This document shows positions 45,552 through 57,231 of a stretch of DNA of 64,000 bases, piece by piece. The translations under genes and the position numbers were made by a program. Each line of letters begins with the position of its first letter. Position 1 is the stretch's first letter. The notes below the pieces were generated by a model. The model was not told where the DNA came from, did no database searches, and saw only the letters and a program-made list of their open reading frames with translations. The stretch comes from Tetragonia tetragonoides (lineage: Eukaryota; Streptophyta; Magnoliopsida; Caryophyllales; Aizoaceae), in the NCBI GenBank assembly GCA_038025085.1, contig CM076146.1, positions 20,283,001 to 20,347,000 on the forward strand, given 5' to 3'.

Positions 45552-45800
45552 CACAACCGTGCCTCTCTCTCTCTCCCTCCCTCTCTCACTTTGCTTAGCC
45601 GTCGTCGCCGGAGAACCGCCGACGGTGAGCCCTCCTCTTCTCTCTCTTTCTCCCTCTCTCTCCCTGTGCTCTGTTTTTCCCCCTTCCCTATTTTCGCAAA
45701 CCGTGGCCTGCCGCGCCACCAGGCAGCACCTAGGTGGTCGCCGACGAGTGGCCGGCGTTGCTGAGCCACCCCCGCGCCCCCTCTCTCGCTCAGTCACTCA

Positions 45801-45846
<46 letters not shown>
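45481..45846 (+). repeat. (CT)n microsatellites in LTR B
   Basis: Pure or nearly pure CT runs at 45481-45546 and 45805-45846, in the transcribed leader-like part of the LTR. LTR A has shorter CT tracts at the same place. Frames through them on either strand encode only Leu-Ser or Arg-Glu repeats and are not genes. Confidence 0.9.
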
Positions 45847-45847
<1 letters not shown>

Positions 45848-47509
45848 GCGGGCTTTCTCTCTCTCTCCCTCTCGCAAACTCTCGTTTCTCTCTCCTCCGT
45901 CGCCGGTGCTCCGGCGAGCCACCACCGACCATGGTGGTCGGTGGGTAGTGGTCTTGGTGATGGGCTAGGCCATGGGTCCCCATGCTTGGGTGATTGTGGC
46001 CTAGGTTCGAAAAACCAATTAGGGTTTCGAATTTATATTTTCGTTTTAATTAATTTCGTATTTTCAGTATTTTTTTTTTATTGTTTTTATTTTTTTGTAC
46101 TCGTTTGGAACCCGAATCCGGATTTTTGAAAACCTAGATTGATTAAAATAAATCAAGGAATTTAATTAAATATTATATTAATCTTTTGTTACTGTTTAGA
46201 TTTTCGGTATTTAATTAGGACCTAACGGACAAGCGTGATCGGGTCGTGATTTTGAAGCTTACCTAATGTCTAGTTAGCATTTGTTAGGTAAGCGATTGTG
46301 CCTACCTCTTTCCATAACCCATAAAAAAGTTTTTACTTGTTATGTGCTAATTGCCTAATTATTGTGAATTTAATATGCGAAGCATGATTAAATTATATCG
46401 TCGTTAATTATGAGAATTGGAAATATATTCTTCGATGTAATTATGAATTATATTGTGTATGTTGATATTATGAAGTTTCGTTAATTAATTAGTTCATATG
46501 CTAATTATTGAATAAGTATTGTGATGTGAATTGTTAATATTATTATGATATAATATACGTGCTAGTTGGATTGGGATATTATTGAGTGCTAATGAGTACC
46601 TAGTATACTTTGTTGGGATTATTTGTTGAAAGTGTAATTTTTGGATATCATGTTTTACTGCCGAAGTGCTGCCCAAAATTCATTAGACATATATGAAGGA
46701 TGATTTTTCTTAATACGCACTAATGTCATTATTATTATTCATTGTCATGAGCATGAAATGAAGTAGCGAGTCGTGATCTTGTTGTATCACTAAGTCAACC
46801 AATGCAATTATGTGAATTGAATTATAATTGAGAATACGACTCCTAATGGATCCTTAGGAATAGTCGAGCAATCAAGATTGTATCTAATTGATGTAGTCTA
46901 TGGATGCGTGATTCCCAAGTTACTTATGGACACCTCGTAGTGTGTTCTGGATGGATCATTCCCCATTGTTTAGTTATTACGTATCGATTATTATGTTAGA
47001 GATAGTTTGAGTATACACTAGAGTAAGTCCATGGCATGTCAATATCAATTGATGAACAATATGGGTAATCGCTGTTCTATTCGCTCTCTTATTACTCTAA
47101 TCAAGATGGTTTGTTTGTTTCTGTTTGAATGATCACTAAAGCAAGAATTGCATGTAATTGGTTAATGAGTATATCACTATATCAATTGATGTAGTCTATG
47201 GATGCGTGTGTGCTTGATTGTATGACTACTTGTGCATGCAAATGAATTTCAATGATTCTTCTAAAACTCAGGTAAGGTTTGCGAAAGTGTTTTTATCGGG
47301 TATGGACGACGTTTATTCAGTTTATCTGATTATTGTTTTCTTTTGTTTCTTCTCTTTTCTTCTGTACCTTGTTTCCATCACGGAAACCAAAGTGCAGGTG
47401 TTGCTGAGTAAGGACGTGTAGCTTGGAGTTTAATTGTGGGCTTGTCCTCTAGACTTATTATTTATTTTGGTTTACGGGATTTTGGTTTGTGCCCTAGAAG
47501 GTCAAGTTG

Positions 47510-49052
47510 TGTAGACACAAAAAGTTGTGTCTATGATAAGTCCCCATAAAAACCCGATGTTGAAAGGATTGGATTTTGCTAAAACTTGGGTTGCGAGAAT
47601 GAATGTTCTGATGATTAGCCCAGTTCAGTTGAATTAACCAGTGGAAGCCTTTTGTATAGGTGATCCAAACCAGTTGGACTCAATTCAATTGGAGTCCAAA
47701 AATGAGAGATAGGCCTCTTTGAACCTAAGGGACCGAAAGGGAACCCAAACCCATGAGTCAACCCTTGGTCAAACAAGGGAACTCAGTCAATCCCGTGTTG
47801 ACCCCCTCGGAAAAGCGTCCCCTCCTTAGAAAAGCAGTCAGGCGCCCATACAGGCATGCCGCTCCAGGTCTAAGCGACCACACTTGAGTTCAAGAGTTTG
47901 CCGCTTGGACAAGCGATAGTGCCGCTAGGCCAAGCGGTTTGACCGCTTGCCTTGCGGGTAAGCCAAGCGGCTTGACTGCTTGTCCTGTCAGCTCAGCCGC
48001 TCGGCCTAGATGTATCGCCGCCTGGACCTTTTCTCGCGGATGGCAAATTCGAGGCCCATTCGATTTCCGTGCCAAACCCTGACAACTCCCCCTCTTCTAT
48101 ATAACCAAACCTTAAGGTTCAGTTGAAAGGGTTGGGAATTTGAGAGGTTGGCATATTCTCTCTCAGGTTGGACATTAGGTTGACTCTCTCTCTCTCTCTC
48201 TGTCTCTCTCACATTAAAACTAGAAATTCTGATTCTACTCCTCCTTTAGGGTAGCTCTAGCACCACAAAACAAATCATCATACTTCATCAAGCGCATGAA
48301 TTCAAGCAACATGACCCAATAAGTTCATTGTGAGCATCCCGGTGATCCAACCTGAGTGTTTTCAATAAATTTTATATTGCTTGTTATTACTAACGAATTT
48401 GGTTTATGTGATATGTACATGCATGGCATGTTTTCGAGCAAAAGGGCTTGTATTAAGCCTAATTAATGGATGAATGAATGTTTTAAATTTGTTTGTGGAT
48501 TAGTTGGTGAATTATTTGTTTGTCTTCTAACCCGCAGGTTTTAGCATATTTATTGTTTTCTAGCAATAAGAGCATGTAATTTGATATATTGTTAAAAGTG
48601 GTCACAATAATGATAATTGTTCAACCCATTAGTTAAAACTAGGAATTTGGACAAATTGAACCCTGTTTGGAATCGTAGCATTAATATTTATATTGAATCG
48701 ATTAGTAAAGGTCATTCTTGTCAACGGGCGAGTTGGGTGCCTAACACCTTCCTAGCCCGTACTCACGCCCCCGAACTCATTTATGAAGTCAATTTCCCCA
48801 ATAGGGATTGGGGTGTACAGGAAATGATTTGACGTCTTTCTAGACTATCGACTTGATTGCAAGGTTTCCAAATTACCTTATATTTGGTGGCGACTTCTGA
48901 CAATCTTAATCATGTCCTTAGTGCAAAAGGAAAATCTTTATGTGCATTCACACTCAAAGATTCACGAAAACCCGAAACACGCGCTCTCCTAAGCTGCCCG
49001 AAATTCGAAGGCGGGGCGAAGGAAAAAGGGGAGAAAAATCCGGTAGCCTATA
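47510..49052 (+). repeat. Tat-2 5' LTR (family X, copy 2)
   Basis: 1.54 kb, TGTAGACACA to GCCTATA (expected CCTACA). U3 has AAGCGG/CCGCTT palindromes at 47915-48000. The TATA box is TCTATATAACC (48097-48107), followed by a (CT)n leader at 48184-48210. The U5 fold motif is at 48727-48772. It is followed directly by a primer site, which marks it as the 5' LTR. Confidence 0.85.
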
Positions 49053-49053
49053 G

Positions 49054-49071
49054 TGGCGACTTCAGTGGGGA
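49054..49071 (+). promoter_or_regulatory. Tat-2 primer-binding site (tRNA-Arg type)
   Basis: TGGCGACTTCAGTGGGGA one base after the LTR end, same form and spacing as in Tat-1. Confidence 0.8.
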
Positions 49072-49885
49072 CATGATTAAGAGGGTGTAACATGAAAGTC
49101 GGCTCAATGTCATTATTTTTGCTTGGTTCACTACGTTGAGTGTTCTTATTATCATTTTTTGACTTGTCCTTCCTCTATTAAATTGCATTCATTGCATTCA
49201 TGTGCATGCGCTGGCGCGACTTCCGAGCTTGTGAGAATCCCCTCAATTCTTCATTGCCAAGAAACATGGATTCCCCCACCTCATGTACCTTCCTACGCAT
49301 TCGTCCATTCGACGAGTAGGATAACTAGAATGCCTCACATTGTCGCGCATCCCGCAGATTGTTGCACATTCTTGATCATGAGTACCTTTTGACCAAAACC
49401 CTTAAGCCTACCCCATTTCATGAACTACAACCAATGCTTGAGGTTTAAACTCAGTACCATGTCCATGCTAGATTTTCATGATCATGTCATTTGCGTTGTT
49501 GTGCTGTTTGCCCATATGTGAACGCAATCTTTGCGTAGTCTTTTTGGTCGTCATAGAATATTAGGTTAGACTCCAATTAGGATCTTTTCGTTTTTGAGTC
49601 TAGATTTTTGTCTTAAGATTGAGTCTAGAATCTTTATTTTTAGGAAACAATATCCTCGAATGTTCTATATGATGCTCGTTACCTTAGGAAAGATTTTAAT
49701 GTTTTGTTCTTTCTCTTTATTTAGGTTGTAAGTTTTAGTCCAAGATCTCGATAATATCTCTCCCCTCTCCTTTTAGTCAAGAGTATAATATCTTTTGCTA
49801 TATCTATATTGAGTCGAGATAATATCTCTCCCCTCTCCTTTTAGTCAAGAGTATAATATCTTTTGCTTTATCCCATATTGGTCGT
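49072..49885 (+). other. Tat-2 leader joined to integrase
   Basis: Untranslated leader with no gag. Near its end a 67-base unit containing ATATCTCTCCCCTCTCC is repeated directly (49748 onward and 49815 onward). The sequence then jumps into the integrase core at about 49885 (GCATGGGGCATTGACATC), so gag, protease, RT and RNase H were deleted. Confidence 0.6.
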
Positions 49886-50745
49886 TCTGTGCATGGGGCA
49901 TTGACATCATTGGAAAAATCTCCCCTACAGGAAAAGGAGGCCATGAATACATACTCGTCGCGATAGATTATTTCACCAAATGGGTTGAAGCTCGTTCGTA
50001 TGCAAGAATAGCGTCAAAGCACTTGGCAAAGTTCAACATGATAACATCATTACCAGATATGGAGTACCCCACGAAATCATAAATGATCACGGGACCCAAT
50101 TCAAAAAGGATGCTGCCGAAATTTTTACTAAGTTTAAAATTCAACATCGACAGTCTTCACCTTATAGGCCGCAAACGAATGGAGCCGTAGAATCTGCAAA
50201 CAAGAACGTGAAGCAAATGATAGCCAAGATGACGGAAAACTACAAAGATTGGCCCGACAAGCTACATTTCTCCTTATGGGGGTATGGAACCACTATTCGA
50301 TCCTCACTAGGAGCAACGCCTTATTCTCTAGTATACGGAATGGAGGCAGTACTCCCAGTCGAGGTAGAAATCCCTTCCTTAAGGATAGCTCTGGAAAGTG
50401 AATTACCCGAAGTAGATTGGGTCCAAGCCTGGTATGACCAATTGGTCGTGCTAGATGAAAGATGACTAAATGCCCTACATTACGGTCATGTCTACCTAGC
50501 AAGGATGGCAAGACACTTTGATCAACGATTCAAGGCTAGAATACTAAAAGAAGGAGAGTCAGTCCTAAAAGAGGTAAGACCAATTGTAGTCGACCCTCAG
50601 GGAAAGTTCAAGCCTAATTGGTCGGCCCATACATTATCAAGACGATATTATCCGGTGGAGCGATAAAGTTAATGAATTTGAACGACAACGAGTTCACTCA
50701 ACTCACAGATATAGACCAACTTAAGCGATTTTATGCATAAAATAT
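49886..50745 (+). pseudogene. int: Tat-2 integrase core and C-terminus
   Basis: It starts WGIDIIGKISPTGKGGHEYI. The catalytic triad is recognisable: D in LVAIDYFTKW, D in EIINDHGTQF, E in GAVESANKN. C-terminal motifs WGYGTTIRSSLGATPYSLVY and EAVLPVEVE follow. A frameshift near 50030 separates the first aspartate from the rest. Stops occur after VVLDER and near the end. The zinc-binding domain is missing. It ends KGGE-like in a GA-rich tract (50750-50780). Confidence 0.85.
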
Positions 50746-51369
50746 TAAAAGGGGGGAGAGAGAGAGAGAAAGAGAGATATTCTGTTAATTACTATCCCTC
50801 ATTTAATTAATAACAGAACTTTAACGTCGTGACTCCTGGACTAATATTGTGAGACTCTTACCAACTTCGGATTAATGTCATTGATTTTTCAACTTGGATT
50901 ATTATTGTCTGATAGCTTATTAAACTTGGGATTAATTTGTCAAATTTTCCTAAATAAAAAAATAAAAAGGATAGAGAGAAAACGACATGAACTAATTAGC
51001 TGAAAATTATTAGAGCTTGAGGTCATGGGGGTATACAATGGCTAATTCACGTACCTGTCCAATGTGGTTAAATGGTACATGGAAACAAGGTGAGCTACAA
51101 CGAGAACACGATCATGCTGAGCGCTACCATAGTCCATAAACATCAACCCAACACCTCCTTTGAGGCTCCCCTTTAGGCCAGGGCAAGGGAATGTCAAGCA
51201 CTGTCATTCCACCTAAAATGGTTTTTGTCAAGCTATCAACCATGCTCATCTCTTTAAACGATCCAAAATTGTTGAAGTTAATTAGTCACCCTCTTCATGA
51301 ATGTTGCTATTTAGGTAGGGCTTTCCAATCAATGTCTCGCCTATCAAACCCTTCCGAGCAGTTAATTTT
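50746..51369 (+). other. Tat-2 spacer between integrase and aORF1, with an unidentified fragment
   Basis: AT-rich to about 51050. The minus strand of 51100-51260 then has a stop-free stretch reading MVDSLTKTILGGMTVLDIPL, which I do not recognise and which has no counterpart in Tat-1 at this place. A GA microsatellite is at 50755-50780. Otherwise nothing is seen. Confidence 0.35.
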
Positions 51370-51910
51370 CACAATAGCTTGATAAGCTCTATCCCTTGCT
51401 TCTTATGTCACCCTAAGAAGGCAAGCTTTGCCCCTATTGATGGTCATCTTCTTTTCGGAGGGAATAAGAGCATCTTCGTTACCACCGACAAACAAATAAC
51501 GATGGAGGAGGCAAAATACAAAGGCACGCTTCTTGTACCTCATATCCATCGCATCCCGGGCCCTAGAGGTGAAGAAAGTCACGAGTTTTGCAAGATCAAC
51601 ATCCTCACCATGAAGCACTTGACCTGCTTGACGGGGAGACAACCCGAGGTACCTTTGAAAATCACCCACAAAAGCGTTCCCCAAGTAAGGAACGACGGGA
51701 GGGCTTTCGGTTGGAAAGCCAATGATATCGGAAAACTCCTCCACCAACGGGCACATCTCATGAGCACCAAAACGGAAAAAATGGAACTTTGGGTCCCAAA
51801 ACCCAGTGGAAGCACGAAGAAAGTCCCACAAAATCATAACTTGGCTGTAATCTCTCCTCTACCTTCATGGAGGCCAACCAAGCATCAAAGGCATCATCAA
51901 AGTTCACCAT
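51370..51910 (-). pseudogene. Tat-2 antisense ORF1, N-terminal half
   Basis: ATG at 51910 (MVNFDDAFDAWLASMKVEER). A small deletion and a frameshift lead into GFWDPKFHFFRFGAHEMCPL, VPYLGNAFVGDFQRYLGLS, MRYKKRAFVFCLLHRYLFVG and KACLLRVT, then a stop near 51403. The second half (the MHLVVGE block to the basic tail, present in Tat-1 and Tat-3) is missing. This copy keeps the CPLVEEF to DLAKL region that Tat-3 has lost. Confidence 0.75.
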
Positions 51911-52260
51911 TGTTAGGATTAAGGATTTTCTCTCAAGGAATTTTCTCTCTCTAAGGGCTCAAACTAAGTGGTAAGAAGAGAAGAGAAAGAAACCCGACTA
52001 TATAGAGGTCACGGTTGGATTCCCGTCGAAAAATTAAGGAAATTCAGACAATTGACGAAAAAGGGGCCAGGCGGCCTCTAAGCTAGTCCGGACGGCATAG
52101 CCGTTAGGACAAGCGGCTGAGCTGCTCTAGCCAACACCATGACCGCTCGGACAAGCGGCCAAACCGCTAGCCGTAGTCGCTTGCCCAAGCGGCGTAGCCG
52201 GTAACCGCTGGAGCTCTAGCACAGCCACTAGGAGCTCTAGCGGTCACCCTATATAGGTGC
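51911..52260 (-). promoter_or_regulatory. promoter of Tat-2 aORF1
   Basis: On the minus strand a TATA box (CTCTATATAG) lies near 51997-52006. Upstream, at 52070-52240, are many AAGCGG/CCGCTT-type inverted motifs (for example CAAGCGGCCAAACCGCTAG). The sequence CCTATATAGGGTG near 52245 matches the Tat-3 segment now split by LTR A. Confidence 0.6.
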
Positions 52261-52649
52261 CTGGTGTGCTATTTCGCGAGAGGCCTCGGTCCACCCGACC
52301 CTACCGCCTGACTGAGTTCTACTTTCCTAATTCCCACTTGGATAGAATTTGGAAGCCTTCCCTTTTCATTTTGGCTTTTGCCACTTTTCAATTTTATTCC
52401 CTTTTTATTATCTTTTCCTATCTTCTTCTTTATTTATTTTTATTTTTAGGAGAAGGGGTACCCCAATTGTGCTAAATTCTCGGGAATCTTAAATTCCCAA
52501 ATGTCGTGATTTGTATTTCCCATTCGGAAATTAGATGATAAAATTCACATATGGGCATTTGGGTGATATTTTTGTGCGTGAATAAAATGTAATATTTATA
52601 GCAGGTTTAATACAAGCCCGAAAGTTCAAAATGCACTACAACAAATATC
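52261..52649 (-). other. Tat-2 spacer between aORF2 and aORF1
   Basis: Non-coding. T-rich on the plus strand at 52375-52450. The part 52490-52649 matches 35585-35745 of Tat-3 in reverse complement and provides the uninterrupted version of the Tat-1 insertion site. Confidence 0.55.
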
Positions 52650-55600
52650 ACTGGCCATCTTCGCCAGTACTCGCACCCGCCTGAGACGACTCTCCGGGTC
52701 CACTCGATGATGGAGCACCTGAAGGACCGGGCTGAGACATTGCCCAAGCTCTAGGGTGAAAAGCAAATAATGAACCGGTCAAGTAAGCGGGATCCAATGA
52801 ATGACGCGGTAGCTCCGACGTGCCAGGATAGCCGCCAGACCCCGTACTCTCCTGACTCCAAGAACCCCTTGGAGGGACTGGAGGATACATGGGCATATGG
52901 TAGCCCAGATACCACATATAGGGAGGCGGTGCAGGCCACTGCGGAAGATAAGGCACTTGGGGCTGGTTCCCCGTATCCACTTTAGCTCGAGGAGTCCCCT
53001 GACGCACCTCCGTACTCTCCGGCCTAGGACGAGGACGCTGCGGTGTAGACACCGAATGCGAAGCACGAATACTTGGAGGCCTAGGAGGCCATACCACATG
53101 AACGGGTTGCGAAATGAGCTCAAGGTCAGAAAATTACAAAAATTCAAATCAAGCACTATTACTTGAAATGAACATACTTTCGAACGTCGAACCGACGACT
53201 CGTGCATACACTCTGAGACGCGAATCTGGAAATCCAATTCTTAAAGGCATGCATGCCTCTATAGATCTTCCGTGTCTCAGGAGCATCCAACTGTGCACAT
53301 AAAGAACAGAGTCAGCTTAAGTACAAAGGAAACATTGCAAATTACAATGGATTCTCACTTACCCCCCTACAACCAGCTGGTTGAGGCAATCCCTCAACCT
53401 CCTCATCAGGGCAACAAAAATCAGGAATCAGTATAACCTGAGGAGACCCGTCCGCTCTTGTGTAACTCGCCGACATGGTACGAGGAGTAGGACGCGGAGA
53501 AGAGACAGACGAGGAACTCGCAACACTCTGCAAAGACTTAAAGTTTCAAACAAATTAAGAAATAAAGTACATTACTTATCGGGTCGGTGGAGAAGTTGGG
53601 CCATAATCGAGCCTCAACAAAATCAGTATATGCCACCATGAGATCCACCTCAGGATCAGCCGGAAGCAAATACTCAAGGGCATTCGCCCCAACGGTGGCC
53701 GCCCTTACCTGCTCCTAGGTAAGGTGACGAACATAAAGCATAGAATCCGGAGGATCCAAAGGAATCCTCGGAGCCGGAAGGTCGGAGAAAGTATGCCTAA
53801 TCAGTCTCTCTCCCAAAAACCACTCAAAACCGAAAGGGCCCTCAAAAAGGATCCTCCTCTGGTCGTCCTCCCAAGCACCCAAAAATCTGTCCCAGAGATC
53901 CGGGACGTAATCCGTCCAAGGGAATCAGTCGACCTGCAAAAGCAAAGGAATAAGCACACAAAAGGATGAAAAGTACAATAAAAGCACAAAAGATGATCAC
54001 TTACATCCTGAGCGGTCAAGGGATAGATCGCCTCACTAAGGGCGTGCAGCGTGGTAAATGGTTAAGACGCCCGTCCCCTCTAGGTCTACATCGCTGGAAA
54101 GGACATGTCCTCTGTCTTGAGAAGAGGGGAAAGGTCGGAGAAATGCTCATAAAACCAAATCTAAGACATGCAAAGCACATGGATTAGGCACAAGTTATGA
54201 GTAGAAAAGCCAAAAACACGAACTAAAAGAAGGGTAAAAGAAAATTACCTCCATAACCTGCCAATAACCGACCAAGGAGACGCGAGACGCGCCCTCCTCT
54301 CCACTGAGGCGGCTGGACTGCGTCAAGCCCCGAAGAATACAAGAGTATGCGGGAAGACCCCATTTGTACTCCACAACTCTGTCCAAATCCCGCAAGCACG
54401 GGAAATAGCGAACATGGTACCTACTAGCTTTATCCGAAAATACGGAACGAGCTAGAACATAGGCCAAGAAAAGGTGAGCATGCTGCTCCGTCGTGACCTT
54501 CTTCAACTTCCTGGGGTTGGTGAAGAACTGGACCATAACGCTAGTCTGGCCATACTCCCTACCATCCCAGTTGGCCCCAAAAAGGCCAAACATCTCTACC
54601 ATGGCATCCCTGCTCACATCTCCATAAGTGATAGGAATACCGGTACAAGGGTGCGCGAAAATGAGACCGAACTCGATTGGGGTGATCATGATCTCACCCA
54701 TAGGAAAATGAAAAGCACTGGTAGTATCGCAGTACCGCTCCGCAAGACATCTAACGAGCAAGCGGTTGGAGCGCTCAGCAGAAGCGATTGACGCTAAAAA
54801 GTGACCGAAGCCACAACGCTACACAATAGAGGTGACCGAAGGAGTCACATATCTACGGGCTTTCTCGATACCAGAAAGGCTACCGTAACCCCACATGGTA
54901 GTGTCGACATCCTATACAACACAATAACTGCAAGACAATTAGCTAGGTGATCCTAGTAACAACTACCAGTCTCCGGTTTAGTCCTAATTTTTTACAACTC
55001 GTAAAGTTTAGCATTTTAGTTAAACCAATATGACAAGAGCGAATTTTAAAGAGAACAAATTTCACACAATTTTATTCTCCACAAATGTACTCAAAAAACG
55101 ATCGACCACCACAACAAAAATAAACTTCACCCAAGTTTATTTTCACAAAAAGTATCCATGATAATTGCAACGAGAATAAATTTCATACAAGTTTATTTTC
55201 CACCATTAAAGATGAATTTAACGCAAATTCATTCTTCACATGCAAATATATATGATACAAGAAACCTACGGGAATTCACAAATTAGCAAGAAAAACAATT
55301 TCATGCAAATTGGTTTTTCCACATTTAGCTACACTACAGTTCTCAACCTAAAAATTCTATGTTTGCCTACACATGATTTTCTATGTGTAAAAGAGCAAGA
55401 AAAAAAAAACCGACGACATACCCGACATTTGGTACCAACGGTAACCAAATGCTCCTTCTTCTTGAAAATAAGATCGTTGGGCTCCCAACGATCGGTAGGA
55501 TGAAAATCACTACGAGTGAACTCGTCCTGGACTAACCGATGCTTACCAACCCGGTGATGGGGTATACCGAAAACGAATACCAGAGTGAAAACATTAGGGG

Positions 55601-55661
55601 CCTCATGAACAAGAATCTCTTGCTCCTTCCTTTTCCTACCTCCTCTAAGTTTAGGAGCCAA
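52650..55661 (-). pseudogene. Tat-2 antisense ORF2: multi-exon plant mobile domain protein, nearly full length
   Basis: Minus strand. Approximate exons: 55661-55431 (MAPKLRGGRKRKEQEI to VTVGTKCR); 54912-54250 (mobile-domain core: TTSAFHFPMGEIMITPIEFG, AHLFLAYVLARSVFSD, YKWGLPAYSCILRGL); 54163-54006; 53937-53580 (FEGPFGFEWFLGERLIRHTF); 53532-53368 (VEGLPQPAGCRGVS); 53291-53187 (ETRKIYRGMHAF); 53113-52650, proline-rich, ending SSQAGASTGEDGQ. Stops lie in exons 2, 3 and 4. The donor after exon 4 reads ATAAGT where Tat-3 has GTAAGT. The F-P-GEI-ITP-EFG pattern is the plant mobile domain. In order and exon ends it parallels the Tat-1 and Tat-3 copies. Confidence 0.82.
55050..55325 (-). repeat. degenerate tandem repeat in intron 1 of Tat-2 aORF2
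   Basis: About five decayed copies of a 50-70-base unit with the plus-strand core AAATTTCATACAAGTTTATT (variants near 55065, 55125, 55180, 55215 and 55300). It lies wholly within the first intron. Confidence 0.55.
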
Positions 55662-56330
55662 GGATGAAGAGCAAAAATGGAGTTTTTGGAAATTTGAGTG
55701 AAACTCACAAAACTCACAAATTCACACAATTTTGAGTTTTGACACTCAAAAACACAAGAACAACTAACAAAATCAAGTTCTACTAAGAATTTGAGCAAGA
55801 AAACCGCAAGATTTGGAGCTAGGGGCTTTACTGGAGGTTGAGAGCTTTGAAGAGAAAAATCGAGGAGAGAGAAAGGAGAAGGAAAGATGGGGAAGATGAC
55901 CCATTTCGGCCTCCCCTTTCCCTTTTATGCACACCCGCGCAAAACCTAATACCCGGTCAAACCACTTAGGTGGACGGTCAGATTGCCCAGCTGGCGGTTA
56001 AATCGCAAGACAGGCGGCTTGGCCGCTAGTCCCAACGACTTGACCATTTGGGTGAGCGGTTCAACCGCTCCACCAAGCTGCGTAGCCGCTTCACCAAGCG
56101 GTTTAGCCGCTCCACCTAGCGGTTCGACCGCTTGACGTGGCGGTTTGGCCGCCTGACCCACTCTCTCTCTTATGACGTTTTAAGGGCCATTGGCTAAAAA
56201 TCAGTGGGCCCCGCGCGAGGTCCATAGCATTTATTTGCGTGCCAAAGTCCGTTTATTAAAATAGGAGTACTTTGAACCCACAGGTATGTACATTTATACT
56301 CGACCAAATGGCATGGGCTCGCACCCGACC
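55662..56330 (-). promoter_or_regulatory. promoter region of Tat-2 aORF2
   Basis: On the minus strand, palindromic motifs stand at 55965-56160 (on the plus strand GCGGTTCGACCGC, GCGGTTTAGCCGC and similar). A TATA-like GCATAAAAGG follows near 55922-55931, and then the ATG at 55661. The same motif type is found in LTR family X U3 and upstream of aORF1. Confidence 0.55.
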
Positions 56331-56379
56331 TAAGGTCTGAGCAACATTTTATTACCCTTTACAATAACACTTACTACCC

Positions 56380-56966
56380 ATCTTATTTCTAACAAATTAT
56401 TTTTATTGTGTAACCTATAGCACAGGGTTCCCCTGCGACTGAAAATCGAAGGACGTTTATTGTTTGATCTACAGCAGGGGGTCACCCTTCGACTAAAAAT
56501 CGAATGATTTTTTAGCATTACTCTTATTTCTAACGAAATATTTTTATTGTGTAACCTACTGCACAGGGTTCCCCTTCGACTGAAAATCGAAGGACGTTTA
56601 TTGTTTGACCTACAGCACAGAGTCGCCATTCGATTAAAAATCAAAGGATTTTTATTACTCTTATTTTCTAACGAATTAAATTTATTGTGTAACCTACAGC
56701 ATGGGGTTCCCCTTCGATTGATAATCGAAAGACATTTATTGTGTAACCTACAGCACAGGGTTCCCTTTCGACTGAAAATCGAAGGACGTTTATTTTTTGA
56801 CCTACAGCACAGGGTCGCCATTCGATTAAAAATCGAAGGATGTTTATTACTCTTATTTCTAACAAAATATTTTTTTGTGTAACCTACAGCACAGGGTTCC
56901 CCTTCGACAAAAAATCGAAGGACAATTATTGTTTGACCTACAACACATGGTCAACCTTCGACTAAA
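56380..56966 (+). repeat. Tat-2 3'-region tandem repeat with a hairpin in each monomer
   Basis: Nine monomers of about 55-75 bases, of two alternating types. Type A has GTGTAACCTACAGCACAGGG and type B has TTTGACCTACAGCACAGGG. A-B pairs are separated by a spacer (TTACTCTTATTTCTAACG). Most monomers contain an inverted repeat such as CCTTCGA-CTGAAAA-TCGAAGG. Long frames on both strands are readings of the repeat. Confidence 0.85.
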
Positions 56967-57231
56967 AATTTCAATGATTCTTCTAAAACCCAGGTAAGAT
57001 TTGCGAAAGTGCTTTTACTGGGTATGGACGACGTTTATTCAGTTTATCTGATTATTGTTCTCTTTTGTTTCTTCTCTTTTCTTCAGTACCTTGTTTCCAT
57101 CATGGAAACCAAAGTACAGGTGTTGCTGAGTGAGGAAGTGTAGCTTGGTATTTAATTGTGGGCTTGTCCTCTAGACATATTATTTATTTTGGTTTATGGG
57201 ATTTTGGTTTGTGCCCTAGAAGGCAAAGTTG
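56967..57231 (+). repeat. duplicated LTR B segment next to the right Tat-2 LTR
   Basis: It matches 47245-47509 of LTR B, including GTTTATTCAGTTTATCTG and the last bases GGTTTGTGCCCTAGAAGG, and like it runs directly into a family-X LTR. The left junction shares AATTT with the tandem repeat. By eye the two segments are closer to each other than to LTR A. Confidence 0.75.

Noticed and set aside
45472..45983. Long ORFs on both strands over CT/GA tracts (up to 158 codons)
   Set aside because: They encode only Leu-Ser or Arg-Glu repeats from microsatellites in LTR B.
56330..56882. Repetitive 163- and 111-codon ORFs on opposite strands
   Set aside because: Readings of the tandem repeat; the monomer length keeps the frame open by chance.
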